From Acidobacteriota bacterium (lineage in GTDB: Bacteria; Acidobacteriota; CAIWXX01), in the NCBI GenBank assembly GCA_016191015.1, contig JACPPM010000133.1, forward strand, positions 1-62,546: a stretch of 62,546 bases of DNA. Direction: 5' to 3'. Below the pieces are notes generated by a model. It searched no databases and had not been told where the DNA came from. It was given only the letters and a program-made list of their open reading frames with translations. A program made the translations under genes and the position numbers. Position 1 is the first letter of the stretch; every line of letters begins with the position of its first letter. This document shows, in pieces, positions 10,138 through 18,521 of this stretch.

Positions 10138-12115
10138 GCGAACGTCCCGTTCCGAGCTTGTCGGGCATGAGTGCGATGAGAGTGCCGAGCACGAAGAGGG
10201 CTCCGCCGAGCCAGACCCAACGCACGAGCGGGTTGAGATAGACCTGGATAATGGCCCGTTGCTCATCATCAGTCCGCCCGGCAAAGACGAGATAGAGATC
10301 CTCCTTCATTGTCGAGTGGATCGCCACTTCTGTAGTCGGCTGCTGACTCGCTTTGTACATCCTTCGCTCGGGATACATCATCCCAATATCGCGGCCATCC
10401 CGCAAGATCTGGAGACTGGCCTTTTCGGCCAGATAGTTGGGGGTATCGATTTCGTCGAGCTTCTGGCACTTGATCGTGTACCTCTTGAAGTGCGCCTCCT
10501 CCCCCGCCTGCAGATTTGCCTTCGATTCCGCGTTGAACGCACCACCGGCAAACCCGGTAAACAGCATCACGATAGCCATGTGAACAATGTAGCCGCCGTA
10601 GCGCCGCTTGTTCTTCATCGTCAGGTGGAAGACGGCCAACGGGAAATTCTCGTCCGTGTTCCGTTGGCGGGCCCGCGCACCCCGGTAAAATTCGAATACG
10701 ATCGTCACCGCAACGAGAGTGCCGATCGAGAGCGCCATCAGAGCGTAGGTATCTCGGTAGCCGAGGATAGCGAGGACTGCAGCCACCAGCACGGCGCAGG
10801 AGACCGGAACGAGCAGATTGCGGCGGAGACTTTCGAGCGACGTCCGGCGCCAGGCGAAGAGCGGCCCCACACCGGTCAGGAGGAGCAGAAAGATCCCCAC
10901 CGGCACATTGATGCGATTGAAGAAAGGCGCCCCGACCGTGATCTTGTGCCCCTGGACCGCTTCCGAAATGATCGGGAAGATCGTCCCCCAGAGAACCGCG
11001 AAGCAGGCCCCGAGCAGAATCAGGTTGTTGAAGAGGAACGAGCTTTCCCGCGAGATCACCGAATCCAGCTTGTTCTCGCTCTTGAGATCCGGCAGACGAA
11101 TGATGATGAAGTACGCCGAAACGCTGATGATGACGACGAGAAAGACGGCGAAGTAGGTGCCAATCGAAGATTGCGCGAACGCGTGTACGGAGGAGACGAT
11201 GCCGCTGCGCGTCAGAAAGGTCCCGAAAATCGAGAGGACGAAGCCGAGCGTGACCAGCACCATGTTCCACACCTTCAGCATCCCCTTGCGCTCCTGGATC
11301 ATCACTGAGTGCAGGAAGGCGGTCATGGCGAGCCACGGCATGAGCGAGGCGTTTTCGACCGGGTCCCAGCCCCAGTAGCCGCCCCAGCCGAGCTCGACGT
11401 AGGCCCACTTCGCGCCGAGAATGATGCCCACGCCGAGGAACAGCCACGCCACCAAGGTCCACCGGCGCGTCGCCTGGATCCAGTCGCTGCTGAGCCGTCT
11501 CGTGATCAGCGCGGCCAACGCGAACGCGAAGGGAACGATGCACCCGACATAGCCGAGATAGAGAAGCGGGGGATGGATGATCATCGCCCAGTGCTGCAGA
11601 AGCGGATTGAGGCCCTGTCCATCAACGGGGGCGAACGAGACAATGCTCCCGTCCGCGTGCACCGTCATCAGCTCGTTGAACGGATTGGAGACGAAGACAT
11701 GCAGCGTCGCGAAGAAGAAAATCGTCGACAGGAAAACCGTCGTGACGTATGGCATCAGCTCGGGGAAGCGCTTCCTGTTCGTCGCCACCACGGCTGTTCC
11801 ATACAACGACAGAAGGAGGCCCCAGAAGACGAGCGATCCTTCCTGACCGGCCCAGATCGACGTGAGCTTGTAGAAGATCGGCAGATCGCGGTTCGTGTGC
11901 CCGGCGACGTACGCGTAGTTGAAATCGCTGATCCAGAGAAGATACAGCATCGACGCGGTGACGATGATGTACAGTGCCGCGCAGTTGTATACTGCCCTCT
12001 GCGCAATCGCCAGGAAATGTCTCGACTCCGGTCGGCGCCCGATCATCGCAGCTACCACCCCGAAGGCGGAGAAGATCAGAATGCAGAGCAGCGCAAAGCT
12101 GCCGATGTTGGCCAT
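10130..12115 (-). CDS. ccmF: Cytochrome c haem lyase subunit CcmF
   Basis: CcmF attaches haem from CcmE to apocytochrome c. The 661 residues from ATG 12115 form about 14-15 membrane helices. The WWD-type motif is WGGYWGWDPVENASLMPWL, and typical histidines are seen in LLQHWAMIIHPPLLYLGYVG. The large C-terminal periplasmic part (NAESKANLQAGEEAHFKRYTI onwards) is present. Longer upstream reading is antisense-like and lacks a start signal. It lies 19 bp after ccmE, and its stop lies inside ccmH. Confidence 0.96.
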   Translation of the reverse strand: MANIGSFALLCILIFSAFGVVAAMIGRRPESRHFLAIAQRAVYNCAALYIIVTASMLYLLWISDFNYAYVAGHTNRDLPIFYKLTSIWAGQEGSLVFWGLLLSLYGTAVVATNRKRFPELMPYVTTVFLSTIFFFATLHVFVSNPFNELMTVHADGSIVSFAPVDGQGLNPLLQHWAMIIHPPLLYLGYVGCIVPFAFALAALITRRLSSDWIQATRRWTLVAWLFLGVGIILGAKWAYVELGWGGYWGWDPVENASLMPWLAMTAFLHSVMIQERKGMLKVWNMVLVTLGFVLSIFGTFLTRSGIVSSVHAFAQSSIGTYFAVFLVVIISVSAYFIIIRLPDLKSENKLDSVISRESSFLFNNLILLGACFAVLWGTIFPIISEAVQGHKITVGAPFFNRINVPVGIFLLLLTGVGPLFAWRRTSLESLRRNLLVPVSCAVLVAAVLAILGYRDTYALMALSIGTLVAVTIVFEFYRGARARQRNTDENFPLAVFHLTMKNKRRYGGYIVHMAIVMLFTGFAGGAFNAESKANLQAGEEAHFKRYTIKCQKLDEIDTPNYLAEKASLQILRDGRDIGMMYPERRMYKASQQPTTEVAIHSTMKEDLYLVFAGRTDDEQRAIIQVYLNPLVRWVWLGGALFVLGTLIALMPDKLGTGRSRA

Positions 12116-12134
12116 AAGGGGGTCCTCCTCGGGC

Positions 12135-12569
12135 TCAGAGCCCGGCTGGCTGCTGCGGCGGCGCCGGCGGGCCGCCGGTCGGAGCCTGATTCTGAGCCTC
12201 GTACTTCGAAGCGCACTTGGCCTGGAGGGCGTCGGCCTGGAAGTCACCCTGTTCCATGTACCGTCCCTCGACCACCACCTGCGCATGCTCGACGAAGGTG
12301 TCCGGCAGAGGTCCACTGCCCGTGTAGCAGACCCGCAAACTCTTCCCCTTCTGCGCAATCACAAAATCGACCTGACCCTCTCTCTTCTTGATCGAGCCAG
12401 GAACGACCTCGCCCGCGACCTTCAGTCGATATCGGTGCGCGTCATTCCCCATCGCGTAGAGCTCGTCGACGGTTTTATAGTATGCCTTGGCCCCCTCGAA
12501 CCCGGTGGCCGCCAGCCAGATGATCGCGCCGGCAATGACCACGATCCCGGCCACGAACTTAGGTTTCAT
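12135..12569 (-). CDS. ccmE: Haem chaperone CcmE, cysteine (CxxxY) variant
   Basis: CcmE carries haem from CcmC to CcmF. The 144 residues have one N-terminal anchor (FVAGIVVIAGAIIWLAATG) and the OB-fold (HRYRLKVAGEVVPGSIK, VCYTGSGPLPDTFVEHAQVVVEG). Where the classical protein has HxxxY, this one has CASKY, with Cys119 and Tyr123: the variant known from archaea and some bacteria such as Desulfovibrio. A Pro-rich tail ends the protein. It is the first gene of the ccm operon, with AGGAGG before the ATG and a good sigma-70 promoter 31 bp upstream. Confidence 0.95.
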   Translation of the reverse strand: MKPKFVAGIVVIAGAIIWLAATGFEGAKAYYKTVDELYAMGNDAHRYRLKVAGEVVPGSIKKREGQVDFVIAQKGKSLRVCYTGSGPLPDTFVEHAQVVVEGRYMEQGDFQADALQAKCASKYEAQNQAPTGGPPAPPQQPAGL

Positions 12570-12599
12570 AATGCCTCCTGACCCCGGAACAAGACTATC

Positions 12600-12628
12600 A
12601 GATTAGCACCCGGCCCGCCGGGAATCAA
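12600..12628 (-). promoter_or_regulatory. Promoter of the ccm operon
   Basis: On the minus strand, TTGATT (12623-12628), a 17-bp spacer and TAATCT (12600-12605) precede ccmE. The spacer is itself a GC-rich near-palindrome (CCCGGCGGGCCGGG), which may bind a regulator or be chance. Confidence 0.6.
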
Positions 12629-12670
12629 GGATGCGCGGCAACCGCAGGTGGGGCACACAATCATGTGAGA

Positions 12671-12748
12671 TTCACCGCCGAGACGCGGAGAGCGCAGAGG
12701 CGGACGACTCCAAGGCCGGCTCGGCGCTCTCGGCGTCTCTGCGGTGAG
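12671..12748. repeat. Imperfect palindromic intergenic repeat, type 1
   Basis: Two 29-base arms (12671-12699 and 12720-12748) are inverse complements with only about four mismatches, around a 20-base loop. The arm has the form TTCACCGCCGAGACGCGGAG. Single-arm remnants of similar sequence appear near 4814. It lies between the ccm promoter and the 3' end of the CNNM gene. Confidence 0.85.
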
Positions 12749-12819
12749 AGGAATGGCCCCGATCGTTCACTACGTCAGTATTTACCAAAAACAATGCCAG
12801 AGCCTGTGGGACCGGTAGC

Positions 12820-12837
12820 CGCAGGCTTCAGCCTGCG
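12820..12837. repeat. Short hairpin at the 3' end of the CNNM gene
   Basis: CGCAGGC-TTCA-GCCTGCG is a perfect 7-bp stem with a 4-base loop, 3 bp beyond the stop of the 12841-14100 gene. It may act as a 3' end or terminator-like element, but no T-run follows. The surrounding word (GTAGCCGCAGGCTTCAGCCT) is a common type of dispersed intergenic repeat in environmental bacteria, as far as I recall. Confidence 0.6.
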
Positions 12838-12840
12838 CTC

Positions 12841-14100
12841 CTATTTGCCATTGCCGGGGGGCGTGAGGCGCACCATCGAGATCTTGCGTTTGAGAACCTT
12901 CTCCACGACTATCCGCCGGTCGCCCAAATCGATCTCCTCTCTCTCTCTTGGGATGCGACCAAGCCGCGAGAGTACGAAACCGGCGATCGTGCTGAACTCC
13001 GGCTCTTCGGGAATGCCGAGGCCGAGGCGTTCGTTCAGTTTATAGATCGCCGTTCCACCATCGATAAGGGACGAGCCGTCAGGTTGTAGGCGGATGAGAT
13101 CGCTCTCATCGTCGTATTCATCTTGGATCTCGCCGACGATCTCTTCGAGCAGATCCTCGAGCGTCACGACGCCTTCGATCCCCCCATACTCGTCGACGAC
13201 GACACCCATGTGGACGCGTGCCTTCTGAAATTCGTTCAGGGCCTTTTCCACGGGCGAGCTTGCCGGGATGAAGAAAGGCCGGCGAAGTACCTTTTTCACA
13301 TCCGGGTCCTCTCCGCGCTGGAGAAGCCCGAGGAGGTCCTTGGCGTGGGCAATGCCGATGATGTTGTCGTCGTGGCCGGCGTAGACCGGAATCCGCGAGT
13401 ACCCGGACTGCACGATACTCTCTAGAATCCTCGGGTCCCCCGATGCGATGTCGACCATGGTAACCATGGTTCTCGGGATCATCACGTCTTTGACACGCTT
13501 GTCGGACATCTCAAGGATCCGCGAGAGCATCACCTTCCGGGCCTGCGCGATATCGCTCTCTTCCGCCCCCGTCTTCAATATCGACCGGAACTCTTCTTCC
13601 GAGAGCTTGTCGCTGATCCGCGCGGGGTCCTGGCCGAAGAGCTTCAACATGCCACGGGAGAACTGCGTGATGACGAGTACGAATGGGGTCAGGATCCACA
13701 TCACCCCACGGATGGGGTGAAGCAGGAGATACCCGACGCGCTCGGGGTAGTGACTGGCGAATGTCTTCGGTGTGATCTCGGAGAAGATGAGCAGAACAAT
13801 CGTGGCCGTGGCCGTCGCCAGGAAGATTGCCTCGGCGCTGTTTCCGAGCATCACACCGAAGATGTAGGTGGCCAGCGAGGCTGCTGCCGAGTTTACGAAG
13901 TTGTTACCCACCAACACCGATGCGAGGAACCGGTCGGGCTTGAGGCGGAGGCTTTTCAGGATCGGGGCCTTCTTGTCCCCGTGCCGTTCCAAGTGCTCCA
14001 GCTTGAACCGATTCATCGTGAGGATCGCCGTTTCGGAGGCCGAGAAGAAAGCCGAGAGAGCCAGCGAGAGCAGAAGCAGGAGGAAACTGGCGGTCAACAC
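12841..14100 (-). CDS. CNNM/CorC-HlyC family membrane protein with CBS pair
   Basis: A 419-residue protein of the family linked to magnesium/cobalt resistance or efflux. Residues 1 to about 180 are the DUF21/CNNM membrane domain ([20 protein letters not shown], then ANNF-type segment [20 protein letters not shown]). CBS domains follow ([64 protein letters not shown]). The last 80 residues are the CorC/HlyC C-terminal domain. Start is GTG at 14100. It stands alone; the ion is not determined by sequence. Confidence 0.92.
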   Translation of the reverse strand: MLTASFLLLLLSLALSAFFSASETAILTMNRFKLEHLERHGDKKAPILKSLRLKPDRFLASVLVGNNFVNSAAASLATYIFGVMLGNSAEAIFLATATATIVLLIFSEITPKTFASHYPERVGYLLLHPIRGVMWILTPFVLVITQFSRGMLKLFGQDPARISDKLSEEEFRSILKTGAEESDIAQARKVMLSRILEMSDKRVKDVMIPRTMVTMVDIASGDPRILESIVQSGYSRIPVYAGHDDNIIGIAHAKDLLGLLQRGEDPDVKKVLRRPFFIPASSPVEKALNEFQKARVHMGVVVDEYGGIEGVVTLEDLLEEIVGEIQDEYDDESDLIRLQPDGSSLIDGGTAIYKLNERLGLGIPEEPEFSTIAGFVLSRLGRIPREREEIDLGDRRIVVEKVLKRKISMVRLTPPGNGK

Positions 14101-14370
14101 GGCTTTCTCAGGAATGCGCAGTCACGAACGAGATCCCGCGGCGGATGGGGGTCCGGCATCGAGCACCCAAGCTTCTCCCTGCAACCCCAGATTCGGACTC
14201 CGCACACAGCAGCGTCCCCCTCATCCCCAATCATGACCTCACCAGGCAGCAATCCGAAGTTCAACCTTCAAGACCCGCCGGTTCGAAAGCGGGGATTTGA
14301 ACGTCGAACGTCTGACTATGAGCTCTTCGCGACGCCTGGCTGAGGATCTGTGACGGCAGCGATGTACGTC

Positions 14371-14904
14371 CTAGGCGTGCGCGTGAAGTCTGATTTTTGC
14401 TGTCCTCTGGCCCGCGAGGGCGTCATCGATCCTCGTCTCGGCCAGATTCTCGGACATCCGCCCGGCGACTGAGAGCTCCGAAACCAGTAGATACCGTGCC
14501 TTGTCCAGCATTCGCTTTTCCCGATACGAAAGCGCCTTGTTCCGGCTCAGGTAGGCCAGGTTTTTATAAACCTCCGCAACTTCGAAAATCGACCCGGTGC
14601 GCATCTTATTCGAGTTTTCCTTGAAGCGGCCTTTCCAGTTCTTGTGTACGTCCATGTCACGGCCCTTCAGAATGTCGATGACCCTGTCAACCTCAGCACC
14701 CTTAATGATCTTCCGTAATCCAACACCATCCGCATTCTCCAACGGAACCATCACCATCGTGTCGTTCGCAAGTATCCTTAGTGAGTAGAAGCACTGCTGC
14801 TGACCGAAGAACTCCCGTTCCTGGATCTCCTCGATCACCCCGATTCCGTGATTGGGATAAACGACCTTGTCACCTTTCTTGAATGTCAACTGTACGCCTC
14901 CCAT
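14371..14904 (-). CDS. carD: CarD family transcription regulator
   Basis: CarD binds the RNA polymerase beta subunit and stabilises open promoter complexes. The 177 residues open with LTFKKGDKVVYPNHGIGVIEEI, the RNAP-interacting Tudor-like domain. Residues from about 70 on form the helical DNA-binding domain (KGRFKENSNKMRTGSIFEVAEVYKNL, LSYREKRMLDKARYLLVSELS). A near-consensus promoter is placed 21 bp upstream, fitting a highly expressed global regulator. The 270 bp between this gene and the CNNM gene contains only short word repeats. Confidence 0.95.
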   Translation of the reverse strand: MGGVQLTFKKGDKVVYPNHGIGVIEEIQEREFFGQQQCFYSLRILANDTMVMVPLENADGVGLRKIIKGAEVDRVIDILKGRDMDVHKNWKGRFKENSNKMRTGSIFEVAEVYKNLAYLSRNKALSYREKRMLDKARYLLVSELSVAGRMSENLAETRIDDALAGQRTAKIRLHAHA

Positions 14905-14924
14905 TTCCTTGAAATCTCGGGGGT

Positions 14925-14953
14925 ATTATGCCACGAAATCCGACCCCCGTCAA
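14925..14953 (-). promoter_or_regulatory. carD promoter
   Basis: On the minus strand, TTGACG (14948-14953), 17-bp spacer, CATAAT (14925-14930). The distance to the carD ATG leaves a leader of about 15 bases. Confidence 0.75.
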
Positions 14954-15256
14954 CATTGGCATTCTCCCCGCATGTGTCAGCTCGGCCCGTCCACCCGTTC
15001 TATCCAACTCTGTCAGACCGACAGAATTCGGACGATCAGTGCATGAATTCAATAACTTACGCGGAAGACAAGGGGTCGGGGGTCCCCCGGTGAACGCCAT
15101 GTCGCGATCTGGGCCTCAAAGCCCTGTAATACGCTGCATCGCCTCGGACGTCCATGACATTCCATCCGGTTCACGCAATCCCTGGCTTCGTTGGCGTGTT
15201 GCCTCGCCAATGAGTTAGAATGGGCAGCCGCAGAGAGTTCCGTGAACACAAATTGA
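14954..15256. other. Intergenic region between carD and the RCK gene
   Basis: 303 bp between divergent genes. I see no gene. A weak plus-strand -10-like TAGAAT at 15216-15221 could serve the RCK gene, but its -35 (TTGGCG) is 19 bp away. Confidence 0.5.
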
Positions 15257-15976
15257 ATGGGCAACAAGGGTCGACGCTTCCTGACTATCCGGGCCCGCCT
15301 GTTCCTCCGGCAGGGGCGATGTGGCATGCTCCTCATGCTGGCCTGGGCCGGCTTTGGAGCCCTTGGCTTTCACTATTTTGAAGGCGAGCCCTTGCGGAAG
15401 GCGATCTTGGACGCCCTGTACCTCGGGGCTCCCCGCGGTTCCTTCTGGGATCTCTACTCGTTCTGGGGGCAATGCGTGCTCTTCGGAATCGTGATTTCGG
15501 TGTTCCTGTTCCAGGCCATGCAGCAATACAACCCTCAGGAGGGATGCAGGATGCTCGCGAGAGAGATGAGAGACCACGCCATCGTCGTCGGCTACTCGCA
15601 CCTTGGAGCCAGGATCGTCGAGCAGTTCCGGGCCGAGAAGCGTCCGTATGTGCTCGTCGACCGTGATGCGACTGTGGTCGATGACCTGGTGAGGGCCGGT
15701 GAGCCCGTCATCGTTGACAATGCGAAGGAGGACAGCACGCTCGAGGAGGCGGGAATCGACCGGGCGGTCCTGCTCGTCGTGGCATCCAACAACATCGAGA
15801 CGGCACTGTTGGTCACGAAGAAAGCGCGCGAGCGCAACAAGCGGCTCCAGATAGTCGTCCGCTGCTACCAGGACGAATTCGCGGAGATCCTGGAGGGACT
15901 CGGGGCCGATGAGGTCATCTCGAGCTCCAAAAGCGCTTTCCGGGAAGTCGCCGGATTCCTGCGGCCCAAAGGCTGA
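15257..15976 (+). CDS. Two-helix RCK (TrkA-N) protein lacking a potassium selectivity filter
   Basis: A 239-residue protein laid out like a short potassium channel: helix 1 (CGMLLMLAWAGFGALGFHYF), a loop, helix 2 (QCVLFGIVISVFLFQAM), then an RCK N domain from about residue 107 (HAIVVGYSHLGARIVEQF, LVDRDATVVDDLVRAG, VDNAKEDSTLEEAGIDRAVLLVV). The region where TVGYG should be reads GSFWDLYSF, so the filter is missing. It may be a regulatory or degenerate channel, or a sensor bound to another pore. It is followed after 15 bp by a phosphatase gene on the same strand. Confidence 0.88.
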   Translation: MGNKGRRFLTIRARLFLRQGRCGMLLMLAWAGFGALGFHYFEGEPLRKAILDALYLGAPRGSFWDLYSFWGQCVLFGIVISVFLFQAMQQYNPQEGCRMLAREMRDHAIVVGYSHLGARIVEQFRAEKRPYVLVDRDATVVDDLVRAGEPVIVDNAKEDSTLEEAGIDRAVLLVVASNNIETALLVTKKARERNKRLQIVVRCYQDEFAEILEGLGADEVISSSKSAFREVAGFLRPKG

Positions 15977-15991
15977 CGTGTCGGATCTCTC

Positions 15992-16855
15992 ATGAAAAAG
16001 TCTGGAGTCGGGATTTCCGCGGAGTGTCAGGAGGATGTCTCCGATCGCAGGTCAAGACGATCCGAGCCTATAGACCGGAGGCGCGCGCTACGCGTCGCCG
16101 TCGCGGCGGCTACGGCAGCAGGCGATCTGCTCCAGAGCCGCTTCGGGCGCAAACAGACCGTGCGGCACAAGGGAACGATCGATATCGTGACGGACATGGA
16201 TCACCGCAGCCAGGATCTCATTCTGGGTATCATGAAGGAGGAGTTCCCGGAACACGACACCCTGAGTGAAGAGATGCCGCCCGCGAAGCGGCAATCAAAG
16301 TACCTTTGGGTCATCGATCCGCTCGACGGCACCACCAACTACGCTCACGGATTCCCGATGTACTGCGTGAGCATCGGGTTGATGAGAGACGATCGTCCGA
16401 TCCTGGGAGTCGTCTATTGTCCGACGATGAAGGAGTTGTTCACGGCGGTGCGAGGTGAAGGAGCGCGGTTGAACGGCAGCAGGATCAGGGTGTCGCGGAT
16501 CTCGAGCCTCGATCAGGCATTGCTCGCCACCGGGTTTCCGTATGACATCCGCACGAGCCGCGACAACAACCTCGCATACTTTCGGCAGTTCGCGCGGTCG
16601 GCCCAGGCCGTCCGCCGCGCCGGCTCCGCCGCCCTGGATCTTTCCTACGTGGCCGCCGGGAGGTTCGACGGTTTTTGGGAGATCAAACTCAAGCGCTGGG
16701 ACATCGCGGCGGGAATTCTCATGGTCAAGGAGGCGGGCGGACACGTCACGGATTTCTCCGGCGGGGAGGTCGATTTCGAATATCCACGCGTACTCGCGAG
16801 CAATGGGCGGTTGCACCAATCCATGCTCAAAGTACTGGCGACCACGAGAGAATGA
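15992..16855 (+). CDS. suhB: Inositol monophosphatase family protein
   Basis: Magnesium-dependent sugar or inositol phosphatase. Of 287 residues the first 35 are a variable basic extension; the fold begins at RRALRVAVAAATAAGDLL. Metal ligands are in VTDMDH, LSEEMPP and WVIDPLDGTTNYAHGFP, and the last motif is LKRWDIAAGILMVKEAGG. Substrate cannot be told from sequence: inositol-1-phosphate, fructose-1,6-bisphosphate, histidinol phosphate and PAP phosphatases share the motifs; the SuhB type is closest by eye. It lies 15 bp after the RCK gene, probably one transcript. Confidence 0.9.
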   Translation: MKKSGVGISAECQEDVSDRRSRRSEPIDRRRALRVAVAAATAAGDLLQSRFGRKQTVRHKGTIDIVTDMDHRSQDLILGIMKEEFPEHDTLSEEMPPAKRQSKYLWVIDPLDGTTNYAHGFPMYCVSIGLMRDDRPILGVVYCPTMKELFTAVRGEGARLNGSRIRVSRISSLDQALLATGFPYDIRTSRDNNLAYFRQFARSAQAVRRAGSAALDLSYVAAGRFDGFWEIKLKRWDIAAGILMVKEAGGHVTDFSGGEVDFEYPRVLASNGRLHQSMLKVLATTRE

Positions 16856-16905
16856 AGGATTGCGCCCGGCAGCACTCAGCACTCAGCACTTGAAACCACC
16901 TGCCG

Positions 16906-16934
16906 TTGACATGAGGGCGCCCGTCCTCTAGATT
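16906..16934 (+). promoter_or_regulatory. Promoter of the 17025 gene
   Basis: TTGACA (16906-16911), 17-bp spacer, TAGATT (16929-16934). Transcription should begin near 16941, giving an 80-base leader. A short triple word (AGCACTC) lies just upstream at 16870-16890. Confidence 0.75.
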
Positions 16935-17024
16935 TCATGGCATGCGGAAGGTAGCGAGGCGATGGAAGCGCCAGTACCACGCACTGGAAACAGGTCGTAA
17001 ATGAAAAAGGAGAAATGTGACTCG

Positions 17025-17474
17025 ATGAGCAAGAAAACTATCCTGGCTGTCGCGTTCGCGATTGCGTGCGCATATTCAGCGCCTTCGATTGCAGGTGAGC
17101 ATCCGGCTGAGCATCCAACCAAGAAGCAAGTTACCGTCGGTGACGTTGCGGACGGAATCAAGAAACACATCGCTGAGGGGACCAAGGCCCAAGGTGGTGT
17201 CTTCAAGGTGAAGGACGGAGACGGCACTCTGTCGCTCACGTTGCTCAAGGTCCATGATGACAAGCTGGCGATTCTGGGTCCCGGTAACTTCTTCGCATGT
17301 ACGGACCTGAAGGGCGAGGATGGAAACACGTACGATGTGGACTTCTTCCTGACGGGCGAACCAGGTGCCATGAAGGTTACCGAAACGAATGTGCACAAGG
17401 TGAACGGCAAGCCTCGCTACTCTTGGAAGCAGCAGGACGACGGCACATGGACCAAGGAATCAGTGTCCATGTAG
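17025..17474 (+). CDS. Small secreted protein of unknown function
   Basis: A 149-residue protein from the ATG at 17025, chosen because AAGGAG lies upstream; an in-frame ATG at 17001 would itself contain that ribosome site. Signal peptide KKTILAVAFAIACAYSAPSIAG is followed by a histidine-rich start (EHPAEHPTKK). The body reads like a compact beta protein with regular segments (GGVFKVKDGDGTLSLTLLKVHDDKLAILG; CTDLKGEDGNTYDVDFFLTGE). It is preceded by a strong promoter and overlaps the next gene by 28 bp. I do not recognise a family; YHS or PepSY-like roles cannot be supported. Confidence 0.85.
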   Translation: MSKKTILAVAFAIACAYSAPSIAGEHPAEHPTKKQVTVGDVADGIKKHIAEGTKAQGGVFKVKDGDGTLSLTLLKVHDDKLAILGPGNFFACTDLKGEDGNTYDVDFFLTGEPGAMKVTETNVHKVNGKPRYSWKQQDDGTWTKESVSM

Positions 17475-18448
17475 CTGGTCGAATCCTGATCTCTCTCATC
17501 GCCACCTCGGCCTCCCTGTTCGCAAGCGGGCTGGGGGCCCCGGCATTGGCCTCGCCTGAAATCGTGCGGGGGGCTGACCGGTTCGAGTTCACGTACAAGG
17601 TGACGCTGCCGGAGATCAAGGGAACGGGACGGCTCTGGGTACCGCTCGCCGGCTCCGACGCCTTTCAGACGGTGGAAGTCGAGAAGGTCTCGGCTCCTGG
17701 TGAGTGGAAGCCTCTGACAGACCCTGACTACCAGAACAAGATCCTGTATCTGGCCGCAGGGCCGGCGGAGAGCGGCAAGGTGCTGGAGGTGCGGTACCGG
17801 GTCACCAGGCTGGAGAAGGAGGCGTATCCAGCCACGGACGAAAGCAAGCTGCGCCGTGAGCTGGGAAGTGAGAGGCTCGTGCCAGTCAATGACAGATTCC
17901 GGGAGATCGCGACCGAAGCAACAGCCGGAAAGCTCACCGCGCTCGAACGCGGTCGCGCTCTCTACCTGCACGTGCTCGACCGGATGCGATACGACAAGAC
18001 CGGAACGGGATGGGGCAATGGCGATGCCCTATGGGCGTGCGATTCACGGACCGGCAACTGCACTGATTTCCACTCGTACTTCATCGCTCTCGCAAGATCC
18101 ATCGGGATTCCCGCGCGGTTTGCGATCGGCGCCACGATACCGGCGGGCAAGACCGATGGTGAGATCAGCGGATACCACTGCTGGGCAGAGTTCTCTGCCG
18201 ATGGACGATGGATTCCGGTCGACATCAGCGAAGCGGACAAGCACCCGGAGCTGGCCGAGTACTACTTCGGACATCATCCCGCGAACCGCTTCGAGCTCAG
18301 TCGAGGACGCGATCTGGTGGTCGAGCCGGCGCCGACATCGGGCCCGATCAACTTCATGGCCTACCCGCTGCTTGAGGTTGAGGGCAAGGTGATCAGGCCG
18401 GAGACTGTCTTAAGCTTCAGGCGCGTCGAGGAGCACCCATCGATGTAG
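17447..18448 (+). CDS. Secreted transglutaminase-like domain protein
   Basis: A 333-residue protein. N-terminal signal (ILISLIATSASLFASGLGAPALA), then a beta domain that resembles the N domain of bacterial transglutaminase-like peptidases (FTYKVTLPEIKGTGRLWVPL). The catalytic core follows: Cys205 in GNCTDFHSYF, His244 in GYHCWAEF and Asp259 in RWIPVDISEAD. All three triad residues are present, so it is probably an active protease or cross-linking enzyme outside the cytosol. The start overlaps the previous gene by 28 bp, which suggests coupled expression. Confidence 0.9.
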   Translation: MDQGISVHVAGRILISLIATSASLFASGLGAPALASPEIVRGADRFEFTYKVTLPEIKGTGRLWVPLAGSDAFQTVEVEKVSAPGEWKPLTDPDYQNKILYLAAGPAESGKVLEVRYRVTRLEKEAYPATDESKLRRELGSERLVPVNDRFREIATEATAGKLTALERGRALYLHVLDRMRYDKTGTGWGNGDALWACDSRTGNCTDFHSYFIALARSIGIPARFAIGATIPAGKTDGEISGYHCWAEFSADGRWIPVDISEADKHPELAEYYFGHHPANRFELSRGRDLVVEPAPTSGPINFMAYPLLEVEGKVIRPETVLSFRRVEEHPSM

Positions 18449-18450
18449 GA

Positions 18451-18481
18451 TTGGACGGACAGTGCCAGTCTTGCGTATACT
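18451..18481 (+). promoter_or_regulatory. Possible promoter of the 18522 gene
   Basis: TTGGAC (18451-18456), a 19-bp spacer and TATACT (18476-18481), 40 bp before the start codon. The spacing is long, so confidence is modest. Confidence 0.4.
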
Positions 18482-18521
18482 GGGAGTCTATTTTTGTTAG
18501 TGTGTGAGGAGGAAACCGAGA

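Noticed and set aside
14264-14330. tRNA-like segment with GGTTCGAA and a small stem
   Set aside because: The loop is too long for a T arm and no anticodon or acceptor stem can be drawn.
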